Source: Phymorhynchus buccinoides (Eukaryota > Mollusca > Gastropoda > Neogastropoda > Raphitomidae). From it: a DNA stretch of 64,000 nt. The notes under the pieces were generated by a model. It saw only the letters and a program-made list of their open reading frames with translations. It ran no database searches and had not been told where the DNA came from. The DNA lies in the NCBI GenBank assembly GCA_017654935.2, contig CM065703.1:39747086-39811085 (forward strand). The letters run 5' to 3'. Each line of letters begins with the position of its first letter. Positions within the stretch are counted from its first letter, which is position 1. A program made the position numbers and the translations under genes. Positions 46,401 through 60,400 of the stretch are shown here, piece after piece.

Positions 46401-49400
46401 CAATAAACATCTTATGAAACTGAAACACTTCTACATTCCTTAGCAAAGACTATATGCAACTAGATATCATTTTCTAATGAGAATAGCTTTAAGGAAGATA
46501 TTTGAAGACCCTTTTTTATAATCATACCATCGCTATTCCCACTCCTCTCATCCTTTCCTGATGTTTCCAAAATTTTACACCCACACTGACCCACTTACAT
46601 TTTTTCTTCCTCTACCTCTATGAAGCACATAAATACAAGCTAAAGCGGGCAATTTATTGCACATAAAAGTTTGCAACGCCGCTTAGACTATTCCGTTAAA
46701 AAAAAAAACAAAAACACAACAAAAAAAAAAATGTAAATACAAAATGAAATCTCTGGCTATGGCGGGCCTGGATAATAGAATGATATGAAACTAATACGGC
46801 ATAAATTCCCTTTATCTCGGCAACATTGGTGAATCGGGAATGCGCAGCAGCTGTTGATTACTGTTTTAGCATCAAATGGTACTACAAATATCAATCAGGG
46901 CCTAAATTTACTTTGCAGTTGCGGCCAAAGAAAAAGTTTCCGAGATTCACAGCACCAAAAAATTATTATAATATCTACTGGACGGTTTGCTAAATTCTCC
47001 GACATTCATCAGATGAAGGTGCGCTTTACTATTCGCTATCCCGCTCAAGAATTACTCAAACCCTTTCAATTAAATTCTAATGAGAATCTTCAATATTTAG
47101 CGGCAGATACTCTAAGGGTCAATTCTTGAGGCCGTCTGCTTTTTTATAAACGGATTTCAAATACCTATTGTATCTATTGACTAATCCTCACAGATTGCCT
47201 TATCCTCGATACAGATCCAATAGAGTGGGCAATGTGCAAAATTAATAGCAAATTAAATAGAAGAAAATCATATCTAGACGATACAAACCTTATTCATGCA
47301 TAATAAGAATTATAGTACTAGATTTATACACATTATGTGGATTTCCGCTCCCGCTATTTGGGACTCTACATGGATGACTTGCTGATGACATGCACCAAAA
47401 GGGGCTGCTGAAGGCCACATTGAGGGTCATGTCTTATAAACATTAGATTATTGTGCTGGCTGTCAGAGATTAAAACCATTTAAACGTTGTGTGTGCCACG
47501 AGTATGGTCGGAAGGTAATTGGATTCCCTATTTGTAAGCCCAACTCCGATTTTAAAAATATTAGGTTAAATAAAGTTATTTTAAAACAAAATAAATTATT
47601 TTAAACAGGAAATTTATCAGTGGTGGTCTTCACACTAGCCCGTTCCCGTCATTGGGAAATTGCATAGGGGGCCGAATCGAACAGATTCTATACTAACTAT
47701 CTATTACGATGTATGAATTAGAGGAGCAGCCCCATGTAAATGTGGAAAATACTGTTTAGTCTGAGCACTGGTTGGTCGTCGGTAGTCTAATAAAACACAA
47801 GGACACAACCTGTTATAGAACAATACAAACAGAACTAAGCTTAGGATATTATTATGAAAAGTTAAATTTTATAAAACAAACTCGTGGAATCAAACCAAAA
47901 ATCAACCGATATTATGGTGGTTCAGCCATTGTGTTTGGCTGCGCATGAGGCAATCGGTGGGCGGCATGGTGTCATTCAACACACGCTTGTTTTAATATAT
48001 CTACAACTATTTTTACTGGTGTGGTAATGATGAGTCCGCCCGGGTGTGGGGCTCGTATTACCCTGTCCTGGCATTCGAGGTCCGCACCGCCTTACCAGGC
48101 CCACTTCACCTTTTTACTAAAATATGGTGCCGGGTGGGCATGAAGTGACTCGTTGAGCCCACTACTTTTTTTAAAGGTAAACACCCTCTCCTATGCTTAT
48201 GGGTGTCGGGCGACACACTACAACGGAGGTATCTTTCGTCCGTTGGCGTTTAGGCGCTTGTGCTACCTCGCCCTCTCCTCCCCGCTTTTTGACTCAGCCG
48301 GGTAATATTGCGTGTCCTGTCACTGCTCGGGGCGGAGTAGGGATTGGGTCCCTGCCCCACTCCGTCAATCCTCCGTCCGAGGCTATACAGGAGTCGTTAT
48401 ACCATCCCCCCTTCTAGCTCTTATATCCATCCTCTTAAAAGCATCTAGATCCATCAAAATAACTACTTTTTTAATCTCACTATTTCAGATATTCACTATT
48501 CGCATTTACGTCACCAGTGAGCATCAAGGGCGTGGGAGTGCTTTTAGTGCTACCCCCCTGGGTATCGAGGTGATGATAACACATAAAGATTATTTAGTAA
48601 CAACAATGGTGGGCCTCGGGCGCCTGGCCTGAGGCGGTAAGAAGTTTCCCCCCCCTTTTTTGGCGGCTTGAACCTTTAAATATATCGAGCGACTGCTGAG
48701 TACGAGGCTTAAAATTATTGAATGTATCTACATTTGTTATCTCTACTGAAAAATGTGTATATATTATGAAAGATCTATTCACTAGATTTCAGGGCTAGTG
48801 ATTTTCTGAGTACTGAAACTGGACAGAATAGAACCAACTTGAGAAGCAACACATTTATCGAACTTCTCAGCCGGCGTTTTTCGCTGCATGAACACAAAAC
48901 TAACCTCACCCTCACCAAATTTTCTCGAGTGCATCAGGATTTATACTGATCTCAAAATTACCTCTGGGTGCTAGGGTAGTAATCCTACCAATTGGAGGAT
49001 AAATCTCATGCTGCTGACCTCCGCCTGGCCATCTCACTGGGGCGGGGCAGTTGGCATTGAGGAGTGGAGGGGATGAGCACGATGATCTGGGCCGGGGGAT
49101 GTGGCAGTGCATTCTGGGACAGGTCAAGCGACGCCTTCTGCTCGCGCCTCCTCCCGCCCTCGCACGTAGAATCCCCATCGCAAGAAACATCCCGACGCGA
49201 CCACCAGCGGCACCTCCCCGCGTCAGCAGGGCAGCACGCTACTCCCCCCCCCCATTCGGCCCCCACCCCCTCCGGTCGTCGTACTGCAGGTCCGGAATCT
49301 GCGCCTTTAGGCAGTGCTGGCATTGGGTGCTCCATCCTCGCTAGCATCTTCCGGGGGGTACGTGCACACAGTGAGTAAAAAGGGGAGATAATTTAGAGGT

Positions 49401-49600
49401 TTAAAAATGTCAAATATGGAATGCGGTACGTGCGGCATTATTATTGCAAGGGGGGGGGGGGGCCCTTATCACGTGCTACCCTAAGAACGGAATTAACTAA
49501 TGAAAGCTTTGCAAGAACTAATATCTGTTGAGAAACGAGCTAACTTGAGGACGGTGATTTGTACTCCCGGGGGCAATCAACCCAGTATAGGGTCTAGCTG
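43431..49600. other. Low-quality sequence, no gene seen
   Basis: Six kilobases with no supported coding region, no clean microsatellite and no recognisable repeat. GC-rich 48.9-49.35 kb contains overlapping frames on both strands (for example 49006-49347 minus), none with protein-like motifs. Confidence 0.45.
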
Positions 49601-49624
49601 TTCGATTACATATATTTTATAGGT

Positions 49625-50135
49625 GCATATGCTTAGTTGGGCGTATGAGAGTAAGAGAGAGGGAGTATGAGATCCCTCCTGCTCATCTCAATCACTTTAC
49701 GGCCGATAAAACACACAAACTTAAGATATGTTACGGACTCATCTCCCTGCTCATTTCATCTCAATCTTACTACGCCCCACTAAGGTAAATATAATCGCAT
49801 ATATAGTGCCCCTACTCGGTTTGATGGCCCCCATGGCGGCAAATCATCGTCGCTAAGTTGACCATTTAAAAGGAGACACAAAGAAGCAAAGAACTCTGGA
49901 GATGCGCATTCAATGAGGCGGCTATGCTGCTGTTATTTGTACGGGGGGGGGGCCTTAGGTGACAGAAAGGGCTCGAAGTGGGGCTGAATCCTAGTGATAT
50001 CTCTTAGTTGGGGTATAAGAGAGGGAGAGGAGGGCTCGCTTCCTCTGTCCCTCGCTCTCTTTATCCCGGATTAGGATGTCGATTATCACTAGGCTGGCGA
50101 TCAAGCCCTTATTTGAGTTTGTCCGCCACCTGGCG
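49625..50135. repeat. Corrupted copies of the GA/TC cassette element
   Basis: 49625-49860: CTTAGTTGGGCGTA, degraded GA/TC, CTACGCCCCACTAAGG, then AAGTTGACCA, matching the right end at 8.0-8.23 kb. 49970-50135: GTGGGGCTGAATCC, CTTAGTTGGGGTATAAGAG, degraded GA/TC, TTTATCCCGGATTAGG, CAAGCCC, CCGCCACCTGGCG, a second copy. Confidence 0.65.
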
Positions 50136-50184
50136 TGAATCGAAGTGGCACTAAGGTTACCACCTCTGTGGGGAACGTCGGTGG

Positions 50185-50530
50185 GTCTTTCGTCTAAATA
50201 TGTTCCGGCGTCTGTCTACCTTCTGGAAAGTTCTGTGCTGCGTAACTTCCTCTCATCTGCACTCTTCTTTGACTCTGCTCTTTTCCCTTTGCTGGAGGTC
50301 ATCTATCTATCTTTTCTGGGACCTTACGGACGGTCGGGGTCGCATTCTGGGCCTTTTTGAAACTTTCTGCGAAAGATTTCTCGCAGCCGAAGTCGGGACT
50401 TGTCTGGCCTCTAACTTATTTCTTAGGCAGCATAACGGGCAGCATGACGCAGATGCGCTCTAATCGAGCAGGAAAGCATGTCTGTTAGGGCGATGCGAAG
50501 AAAAGTAAGAAGTTTCTTAGCTAACTTTAT
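50185..50530 (+). repeat. Corrupted copy of CTTCTGGAAGTT dispersed repeat
   Basis: CTACCTTCTGGAAAGTTCTG, TAACTTCCTCTCATCTGC, TTTGACTCTGCTCTTTTCCC, AAGTCGGGACTTG, ATAACGGGCAGCATGACGCA and a GAAGAAAAG end follow the order of 10.96-11.24 kb. Confidence 0.7.
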
Positions 50531-52160
50531 AAGTGACATTATAGAGCGCTGGGATCATCACTCAGTCTAGGTAATTTAACAAACAACATCGCGCGTTATA
50601 GTCCGTAAATAATGCTGTAGGGCAATAGCATTTCATGGGCTCCTTAATGTGGACCCCCATTTGGGTATATAGAAGTTACTAAACATTCTAAAGGAGGCTG
50701 GCCTCGAAAATGTGTCAGGGGTTCTTCCAGGGATGGCACTTATGAAAAGATTATCTTTTTAGGCATTTCGGCAATGCACTAGGGACCTCTCTATTCCCGG
50801 GGCCTGCGTAGGACTCCTCTATATCTGTATGTGAAGGATTCCGCTTTGGGAGCCCTCCTTTGCTTTGTGGCTGATTGGGGAGCCCTGGCATTTATTAGAT
50901 TAGAATATCACAAGACACGCAGTGTTCCTACTGACATGGAGTACTTTGTAAGGCCATGCTGTGGGTCTTAATAGGGGAGCAGGTCCCTTCTTTCGGTGGG
51001 ATGTTGTCCATGGTATATGGCGTGGCGACAGTAATACCTTCTGCCCTAGACCCTGTGTCTTCGTAGGACTACCTTCATTTTAACTCATTGCACACTGTAT
51101 TGTCATGACACGCGTCTTTATACATAAGCAGCAATATCTCAATAGCAAAATAACTATGTGATCTGCAAAACGTACAGCATGTTATAACTTCTATGTCAAT
51201 CGTTTCGCGGTCCAAATATGTCGCGGAAATTAATACATCAGCTGTGCAGTTTGGATGCAATTTGCTTCAGGAGAGTAAATCTGTGTGGGCACTAAGCCAT
51301 TACTCGATCACGTATCCTCTGTGATTCGAAATCTCGCTCACTGCCGGCTTAGTAAGTCCACAATTTTGCGGCCGCGATACTTTTGGCTTTTTGTAGTGAT
51401 TCGTTGTGGGGATATACCAATTGGTTAAGGTTTTTCTGATTATTGATCTATATAGAAAATTCTTGATGCTATCCTTTCCTTATGTCTTAAACCTGAAGGT
51501 AAAGACCTCTGTGTAATCCTCGCTCATTTGCTCCTTTGGTTTTATGTATGCTTTTGTTGTGTTATGGCTTGGAGTGATATTAGTGGATTTTTTTAAGATT
51601 GCGTGAAAATTGGAGATCTGTTGCGATGGCGAATAGGTAACCTTTCTCCATGGCCTGCGCGATCTTGTCTTTTAGATGTCATTGATGAGGTGCTATGAAC
51701 TTTTCTATAGTCTATAGTCTGCTGGATGTATGGTTTTTGGTTTAGATCTGAGTCGAAATGTATATGAATGTAACTAGTATTTTTCTTCCGGGCTATAAAT
51801 TAATAGGTGATACTCTCTTTGGGGGATAAATTTTATCTTCAGTCGCCGCGGCCTTATAGGAATCATATATTAAAAGGCAGAGTTGTGTGTGCGTGTGGCG
51901 TGGTTTGGCGTGTGGGCGTGCGTGGGCGTGCGCATGCGGTCTATCGTTATGTGTTGTAACGCGCTATTAGAAATCTTGACTTATGCTGTACCATCTTCAT
52001 GCTTCGACAATATGAAAACATGAATTAATATTATTTCGACGACGGCTGAGGAAACCCATTTGACTGGAGTCCATCATTTAATCGATAAGAACCAGACTGA
52101 CAGGCATTTCTTATGGAAGTTAATTAAGCATAATATAATGACTGTCCTTCAAATAGCGTC
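50531..52160. other. Low-quality sequence, no gene seen
   Basis: No supported feature. A short GT-rich GTGTGCGTGTGGCGTGG tract near 51880. Confidence 0.45.
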
Positions 52161-52164
52161 TCAT

Positions 52165-52450
52165 CTCTCCCTCTCGCTCGTCGCTATCTCTGCTCTTTCT
52201 CCCCACCTACTCCGGCCCCCTCTTTCTTCTTTCTCTCTACTGTTTTTTTTTTTTCTTTCGCTCTCTCGATGAAATTCTGCTTATTATATAAACGTCGGCT
52301 CACGGTCTTGAAGCATACAGTCATACATACGGGACATTAGTAGATAATAAGATGGTGGCTAGACCGAGTCCTGGAGGCTTATGCTCGCGATAGGGCAGTG
52401 GCTTAAGCACAAAGAAAGTCCCCGATTTTTATAACAATACAGTTATGATT
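52165..52450 (-). mobile_element. SINE-like dispersed repeat, corrupted copy 3
   Basis: Degenerate TC tract followed, on the plus strand, by CATACGGGACATTAGTAG, AAGATGGTGG, AGTCCTGGAGGC and AAAGTCCCCGATTTTTATAA, the complement of the SINE-like copies at 6 and 9.5 kb. Confidence 0.6.
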
Positions 52451-52699
52451 TATTTTGTATTGAAATATAATAAATCTCTCCTCTCTCTCTCCCTCTCGTC
52501 TTCTCTCTCTTAACACTAGTCTAGAAATGGGCGCTCAGAAAATAGTAATGGAAGCGTAATCTAAAGGCCTCGGTTAGGCATGATGCATAGATGAAATAGT
52601 TCGGCTCGTCAACGTTTTTAGTCTCTTGCTTTAAGGTTAGCGTTTGAATTTCTAAAATCATATTATAGGGTAAGTAACAAGAGATAAAAACCGCTGTGT

Positions 52700-52880
52700 G
52701 CGTGCGTGCTATGTGAGTTGTTGTGTGCGGCGTGTATGTGAGTGTGGTACAGCGGCGTGTGCGTGTGTGTGAGTGTGTGTGTGTGAGTGTGTGTGTGTGT
52801 GTGTGTGTTAGTGTGTGTGTTGCAGGTGTGTGGGGCGTGGCGTGCTCGTGCGTATGTATGTGTGTGTATGCGTCGCTAAT
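52700..52880. repeat. Degraded (GT)n microsatellite
   Basis: About 170 bp of GT with GC and GA interruptions. Confidence 0.85.
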
Positions 52881-53034
52881 TTATATCTTGGACTATCTGA
52901 CCTGGCAGTGCTATGTGACAAATTAAACTGAGATTAAACTCAATTTCTATTATATGTTAATTAAGGGCTTGTTAATAATATAATGACTCCGCTCTCTCGC
53001 ATTCTGCTGAATCGGCTCGCATCTCCCATACTCG

Positions 53035-53235
53035 TCGTCCTCTATCTCTCTCTGCTCTCCCTCTCTCTCTCGATGAATTCTGGCGTAATATACGTCCATC
53101 TGTCTGGAGTACCGCAGTCACATTACGGACATTAGTAGTACTATATAAGATGGTGGGAACGATCCTGGAGGCTATATGCTCGGAGGCAGTGCATACACGG
53201 CAAGTAAAGGTATAAACCCCGTCGGACATTGCGGG
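53035..53235 (-). mobile_element. SINE-like dispersed repeat, corrupted copy 4
   Basis: TC tract then GACATTAGTAGTAC, AAGATGGTGGGAACGATCCT, GGAGGCTATATGCTCGGAGG, CAGTGCATAC, nearly as in the 9.5-kb copy. Its arrangement with a preceding TC tract parallels the copy at 52.2 kb, so the two form a ~0.8-kb direct repeat. Confidence 0.6.
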
Positions 53236-53299
53236 TTTTTTAGGCAATACTAGATGAGTATTTAATGATATAATCATCTCTTCTTTGCTTCATCTCTAA

Positions 53300-54150
53300 A
53301 TCTCTCTACATGCTTCATAAGTCTAAGAATGCTGCTTCAGAATATAGAATGGAGTCTTAATGCTAAACCTCGGTAGGCCGTATGGCACAAGCGAAAAAGT
53401 CTCTGCAAGTTTTAGTCTCGTCTAAGGTTAGCATTGTAATTTCTACAAACATATTGTAGTATTATGAGAAAAATGGAAGAAGAAACGCATTATAAAGTTT
53501 ATTTCTAAGGCAAATTGTCAAAAACGCCACCATGTCCTAGCGCATTATAGCGCCTAATTAATTTCTTTAGTTTATTTATTGGCTAGTTTTGATATATTCC
53601 TGTCAACTGAATTTTGTTTTAAACCAAGAAGCTTGCTTGGATTAAGAACTTATGTATTGTAGGTGCTAATGATGGCTAAATGGGCTATAAAAAATATAAG
53701 TGGGTATTCTCTTTATACCCATGTGCAGCGATTTTTGTTGTTGAATTAATAATACCGCGAACCCTAGCGAGCAATTCCGGCATAGGTTGCATATTGACTC
53801 CTTCATTAGACTGGGCCCGAACGGGTCAGGGTGTCCGCTGAGTCTTGTGTTCGGCAGGCGACAGAAATGTTCGGCGTAGAGACTGATTTTCCAAATGTAT
53901 TGCCCCCGCATGTAACCTTGCAGTCCTGAACGCGACTTTTCGGGTTCACAACGAAGGTCATGCGTCATACGAGCCGTTATTTGTTCACCGGGCTAAATCG
54001 TGTCCTGCTAGAGGGGGAGATGGGAAGATAGTTTAGTGTGTATATAAGGCTCCGATCTGGTCTGCGGGAACAAAGTTTCTACAGGGGGGGGGTTATTAGC
54101 TTACATATATTATCATATCATATTGATTAAAACTCGGGCTTTACTGTGTT
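53300..54150. other. Low-quality sequence, no gene seen
   Basis: Nothing supported. Confidence 0.4.
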
Positions 54151-54164
54151 GCACCTGCCCATCC

Positions 54165-54615
54165 GTCATTGCAGCCAGTATTGTTCCACCATCTTTGTCT
54201 TGTTTGTTTTTTTTTTCTTTTATTTTTTTTTTATTTTCTCACAATGTCCTGCCATATGTGTCTATATGACTCGAGAGACGTAAACAGCCTTATTTTTGTC
54301 ATTCATTCACAAGTCTCGGTACGAAAGTGTAACGCTTGAATGGCTAACAAATACTTAGTTAGGGCGGTGGCATAGGTCCGATGAGGTTTATCTCGAGGCG
54401 TGGCTTACGTTTTATATTTTTTTTTTTTTATACACGCTATCTGTATTATATTAATAAAAAATGCGGACTTTAGCTGGTTTCGTACTGCCTCATCCGGGGC
54501 CATTGCCATCCAAAGTATATGGGTTGCCACCATACATTTGTATATTAACAAATGTCCATATGTGTCTGATTCAGTGACCATAGAGGAGCGTTAAAACACG
54601 AGCTGATTTTCGGGA
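54165..54615 (+). mobile_element. SINE-like dispersed repeat, copies 5 and 6
   Basis: 54165-54310: CAGCCAGTATTGTTCC, ATGTGTCTATATGACTCGAG, GAGACGTAAACAGCC. 54368-54615: GATGAGGTTTATCTCGAGGC, CTGTATTATATTAAT, GCGGACTTTAGCTGG, TACTGCCTCATCC, AAATGTCCATATGTGTCTGA, AGGAGCGTTAAAACACG. Both in plus orientation, head to tail. Confidence 0.6.
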
Positions 54616-56085
54616 CGACAAGTTCTTCTCGTTTGTGCCACACTGCGGAACTCTTCTAACTTGAAGGTACAAAAAATTGTCGCTGTCTTTTTTTTAGACA
54701 AGTGATCTTATGCGCTTAAGAACACGCTCTAAATTGTTTTTTCTGTCGGCGATTACCTTTTCTTCTTGCCTGTCAGATGTTACGTCTTAGATCTGTAATG
54801 CTAGATGTAGTTTTGTCACTCCCTTCTGGCTATGTTAAGCTGTAGCAGCTCAAGTCTCTTCTTAATCATTTGGTGAACTAGAGTATTTGTTTTATGGCTG
54901 CTAAAGAAATAACATTCGGATCTGGCAGGAGGAAGCTTACGGAGTACACTGAGACGGCGGTGCATGAGCATAGGCTCTTTTGACGTGGTTTCAGTGTTTA
55001 TTCGATCTGTCTTTCATCACATCATTTTATTATAGTTAGAAGAATAAATGCTATTGCTTCTTTATTCAAGAGTAGGGCCTTGTTTGGACAGATTTGATGA
55101 AGCTGAACAATATTTAATACGTGGTCAACTTGTCTGAAAATCGTGTGGGGCCTTGGCTATAGTGGTGAAAGTAAGGCAAAGTAGAAAGAGGTAGAAGGCG
55201 CTAAGGCAAGTCCAGGATCAGTTTCAGAATTAACTTGGATAGGTAGGCCTTACAATACTAGGCAATCGATCACATTTGCTGATATTGACACGTTTGGACT
55301 GCGAGTTGTGGTAGATTATCTTGTCATGCGTGATCTTATCGAATCCGCTGCACTTAAACAAGTGTTACATATAGCATAGAATCTTGATAGCTTTAATCTG
55401 ATCTAAGGCGATGGCACGAAAGCAGAAAAAACAAATCTATTCATATAATTTCTTTGTTGGCAATGTAGGTTGTTAGTAAGTAGTGTGGGCCTAGAGCTGA
55501 GCTAATGACTACCTAGCATCAAAGTGTTGAAGTCCAAATCCATGAATCTCTGTGGATATCGACATATGGTAATGTCTAATGGAAACGGCAGCTACAGCAA
55601 TTGCTCAAACTCTGAACCGAAGAAGGAAGGATCCGCATTGAGAGGCTGCGAAGGGCCTGGTCGTCTAGAGATATCCATGAGGCTCTGACCTGACCTGACC
55701 TGGACATAAATCGTTTATTATGGCTCTAGTGTGGCATTTAAGTGTGTAACTGTGTTTAGAGGCTCTGTGATGTGTGGCTGTGTCACTGTGTTGTCTGTAT
55801 CAGTATGTAGTCTTGTTTTTCTAGTACTTTATTACTTGGTCGCTGGGCCTCCTAAAGGAGATAAAAGAAGGAAAGTAAGATTTTCCTTTATTAGGTTTTA
55901 TATTTTCCTTTTTTTTAAACACAGGCCCACGCGTGCGAAAGCTGGTTATATGTTTTCAGGGCATAGTCTGTTGCGCTTCCTAGCTGTGTTGTTTGTGTGT
56001 GTCCCGTGACTATCTGTCTAATGACAGCCTATGGTAGCTTGGATACTTTGAACAGACATATATACAAAGCACTACAAAGGACTAA
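54616..56085. other. Low-quality sequence, no gene seen
   Basis: No supported gene. Short frames such as 55731-56009 lack recognisable motifs. Confidence 0.4.
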
Positions 56086-56087
56086 TC

Positions 56088-57430
56088 TCAATGCAGTGCC
56101 GCCATACAATCGCGCATCATGCAATTACAACAGCACGTCTAAACCATTGCGCTACCGCGCATACAGCTTATAGAAGGCAACACTCCAGACGTCAAAGCCA
56201 GCAGGCTGCATCACATATGCGCGTCACGTTCGCAATTATGGACGACATGCAGTGTCAATACAAAGCAGGCAGCCGTCAACATTTGGGGCGTCTACCCATA
56301 CGTTGAACGAAACGTCCAGCGATCAACATTCAGGCAGCGTCAAGCTATTGCGGCCACGCATACAGACATGCATTGAGTCAGATACATGCAGTGCAGTGAC
56401 TATATAACTATGCGGTACCCCCGCTATCGTCCATATGTCCTATGCTTAGTGTCAAGCTCAACGAAGGCAGTCGTGCGAAAGGCATTGCGCTATTTCGCGC
56501 TTATACAACATGCAGCGTCAACACATGTCAGGGGCGTCTAAGCATTAGCGGCCTAAGCGCTCATAGCAACATGCAGGCTTAAAACATACAGGAGCTAAGG
56601 ATGTCTGTCTAGACATTGCGGGGGCCACGGGCATACAAATGTTCAGCGTCTAAGATATTGCGGCCACGCCATTAACCACGCGCGCGTCAAACAATCAGGT
56701 AGTCTGCTCAGAGCATTGGCGCCACACTTCTATACAACAGCTGCAGCGTGCAATACAAGCAGGCAGTCTTCATTTAACATATTAGCGGTGCCGAGCGCAT
56801 ACAATCCGCAGCGTCAACTAAGTCAGTACAAGCGTCTAAAAACATTGCGGCCAAGCACGAACACGACTCCATATGGTCAACGCCGCTAATAGCTATCAAA
56901 CTAACAGGCAGCTTCAAGACATTTGCGCCACACCATACCACATGCGTCGTCAAACGACAGGTATCTGTCAACTATTTGCGCCATCGGCGCATTACATAGC
57001 TACCTGTGCGAGTGCGTGCAAACAACAGGGCAGGGCATCCAAGGCATTGCGCTCTATGTCGCATACATACGGTGCCAAGGCGTCAAGCAATCAAACAGGA
57101 CAGTTCGTCAATGCGATATCGCGCCACGCGTCTATAGCGCAACGGGCGCAGTCGTGCAAAGTCAACAGGCAAGCTTGCAAATCATTGCTGGCGGCACACC
57201 TATAACAATGCGGCGAGCGTCGAATACATACTAGGCAGGCCTCAAAGCATTGCGGTACGGCCACTTTCATGCAGGGCAGTGTCAACGAAAACCGTGCGTA
57301 TTCGTCAAACATTGTGCGTCAGCGCAATCACATATGGGCGCAGCGCTCAAACAACAGTGTGTAGGGGGTCAGTGCTATTCTTGATTACAGTTGGCCAGGC
57401 ATTGTGCGCACGCCTCTCAAATCAAGACTA
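56088..57430. repeat. Noisy tandem array, unit about 55-65 bp
   Basis: Blocks ATTGCGGCCACGCATACA, ACATGCAGCGTCAA and CAGGCAGCGTCAA recur more than twenty times in corrupted form, for example at 56347, 56545, 56616, 56657, 56724, 56788 and 56844. Period and consensus are uncertain because indels accumulate. The array ends abruptly near 57430. Confidence 0.7.
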
Positions 57431-60400
57431 TTGTTGTATATTGCACACACCATTACAACTTATCAAATACAAATGAGCGTTTTATGCGATACATGTATTA
57501 TAATAACAGACCCACTAATTATTAGTCAAGACTGTCACTTAGACTCATATTGAGCATTTTTACTTCATGCATTTGCTTGCAGGTTCACATTTTTTTTGTC
57601 AATGTTATAGGTGTGTTACATGTCATTTTATAACACATTGTACTATAAATATATGTGCAATAAATTTGTTTGCATTCTGTTTTTTCTGGTCTTGATCACT
57701 CATTGTTTCACTATTACTAATAACTGATATCGCTAGAGGTAAATGAAACAAAGCTTATTACACAACAGGACTGCAAACCATTCTCCAAGAAACATATTGC
57801 GCATGTATATTTACACATGAGCTTGATTGGGTGTAGTGTGCTATGCTAGCTCAGTGAGTCTGTGCATGTGTTTGTGATTTCCATGATATAACAGATTTAT
57901 CTACTTTAGTTTCCAGGGGTATGCGATGGTGACGTATATAGTGTGAATCAAGTTGTCAATGCGATAGTCCTATAATACTTGATGCGCGAGTCTCACTTTT
58001 GGAAAAAAAACACCATGATAATGTAAGATGGCATGTTGGCATCACAGAATTGCTAGCCTTATCGAAAATTATAGTTGTTGCTCCAGTTAAAGTTTATATG
58101 TAATCCAAATACACATGTCCTACATTTACGCGTCCGCCTACTTTTTTCCCTCTTTTCTGTGTGCGGTTGTGTGTGTGTGTGATTTTTTGTACCATATCTA
58201 TTGTGGTAGATATGCATTTAATTTTTATAGCTAGTTCATGTTTTACTTCATGTTTTAATCTGTGTTTTTTATATTGTAGACTTTACTTTTTAAGTATAAG
58301 ATTTGTATGGCCGTCCGATCCTTTAGTAATTAGTGATGGAAGGCCTACTGTGGGATACTGTGCTAATATGTAGTTATCATTAATTGATTATTATTTATTG
58401 TTAATTAATTATTATTACTATTCAGCTTCTATAATGACAAAATCGCTTAGGCTTAGGCGACTTTGAAAGCAATGCAGAAATGTATTGCTGGATTACGTTC
58501 AAGATAAGGCGTAGATAAAGCTCATAGTCAATGGCACGTCAGGAGTAGTATACCGTGAAACCCTTATAAAATACCTTCGCGTCGATTAATATAAGAACCG
58601 TCTCACCAGCTGCTCCCACATACACCACAAGAGGATAGATCGACTGAGAATCCTATAATGGCGTGTCTTGCTGATAGATTGATATATGTGTGTATGTTTT
58701 TTCAGTCATTCCCGTATGCCAGGAAATATAGAAGGCATGAGCAGAATAATATATGTGTTCAAAGTCACTGTGTTTTGATGCGTTTATGGGATGTGGCATA
58801 TTGCATAGCCTTAAAGCTTCTATGGGCAGTGGTGCTCATGGCATCAATAAGTGAATAAGAAAGTAGAGTAAAATTAAGGCAGTATGGAATATTAAGGGCC
58901 ATATGATTTCCCAGTGCTTATGTCATGGACGTTCGCTTTTAAGCTTAATGTATTTCTTAGCTTATTCTTTTACTTACATGATTCGTGGGGGAGTATGCGT
59001 GCATGGAGAATTTCTGCTATGTAATGTGGCACTCATCTCTTGACGCCCTAAGTGGCTGAAAGCATAAAATGCTATGACTTCTCTTTCCTCACTCACATCT
59101 TTACAATTAAATCATTCACACAAATAATTGATTATAAATTATAAATGTACTATAGCGTCTCCTATCGCTAGCTATGGTAGGCTATCAGGCGCTTTACAAC
59201 ATAAATTGAATAAGGATCATTGTTTATTCATTGGTAATACAACCATAGAAGACAAAGATCTAATAACATCAGGGCACGACAAAAGCTAATACACCTATTA
59301 ATCAAACATACAACTACTGATGACTGCTACTGAGGGCGACTGAACTAGGCTAATAGCTACGTCTGGCACTTGATCACACAGATTCACAAGCATGGATAAT
59401 ATAGAGCACATTAGAGATTCACAACATACACTCTACAGATTTAAACACCAGCACATAGCACACACAACTCATGCATGACTATAGCCGTATTATGGGGCCG
59501 TACTATTAACTCATCGAGTTCGTACGCGGCACGGGCTATGTGGCAAAACATAACATGCGGCAGGCACGAAGAGCAACACAGGACGTAAAGCACGCGACGA
59601 GGAAAATCAGACTGATGTAGTGACTAATAAAAAAAAATATATTGTGCAATGCGCGCAAGGCTTCAGCCCCAACTGTATTTTAGCGGTCAAGATAGGCGCT
59701 GTGTCATCACGACATCATTTTTATTATGATGATAGATAGAATGTCAATGCTATTGCTGCGCCTCTTGAAAATAAAAAGTTACTTTCTAGGTTAGTATTTT
59801 GCTTAGTAGTATGCGAGATAGCACTTAATTTAAGAGCTGTGGGGGATTTTGTCTAGGCTTAGCCTAGGCCTTGACATGTTTACATTTCGGGGCGTAAGGA
59901 AAGGCGCTTTGGTGGGGGCTCATATGTGAGTTGGGAAGGTGCAAATGGTGCACGTTCGGCGCCAGTTCAGTTTCGGAGTTAGATTAAGGACACAAATACC
60001 ACTGGTTGCGTGCCGATAGCGATGGATTCGGGGGCGAAAGATGAAAGACCCGTTAATTGACGTTGGTCTCGTTCTCCGGCGAAGCAGTCCACTGTTGTCG
60101 GACGCGAATGGTAATCGGGCGCAGGCTTAAGGTTATACTGACCTTCAAATAATCATTGCAGAAACCGTAGGTGCTTATAAGGGGGAGGAGTCCTTATAAG
60201 GGATAGGTGAAGTTTTGTTATGCTTACAAAGAAATGGGGGCAATGTCTCAGAGCGAGTAGGTCTTATTGGGAGGCGATGTCTTATAATGGGAGGTCTTAT
60301 AAGGAGGTTTCGCTACTTTATGCGTAGGGCCGTTAGGGCCGGCAAGTAAGAATCATAGCTCGGGGAAAATATTCACTGCCGCAAGATCTCCAGATAAAGA

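Noticed and set aside
48912..49378. GC-rich overlapping ORFs on both strands
   Set aside because: Pro/Arg-rich in all frames, no conserved motif, probably composition-driven.
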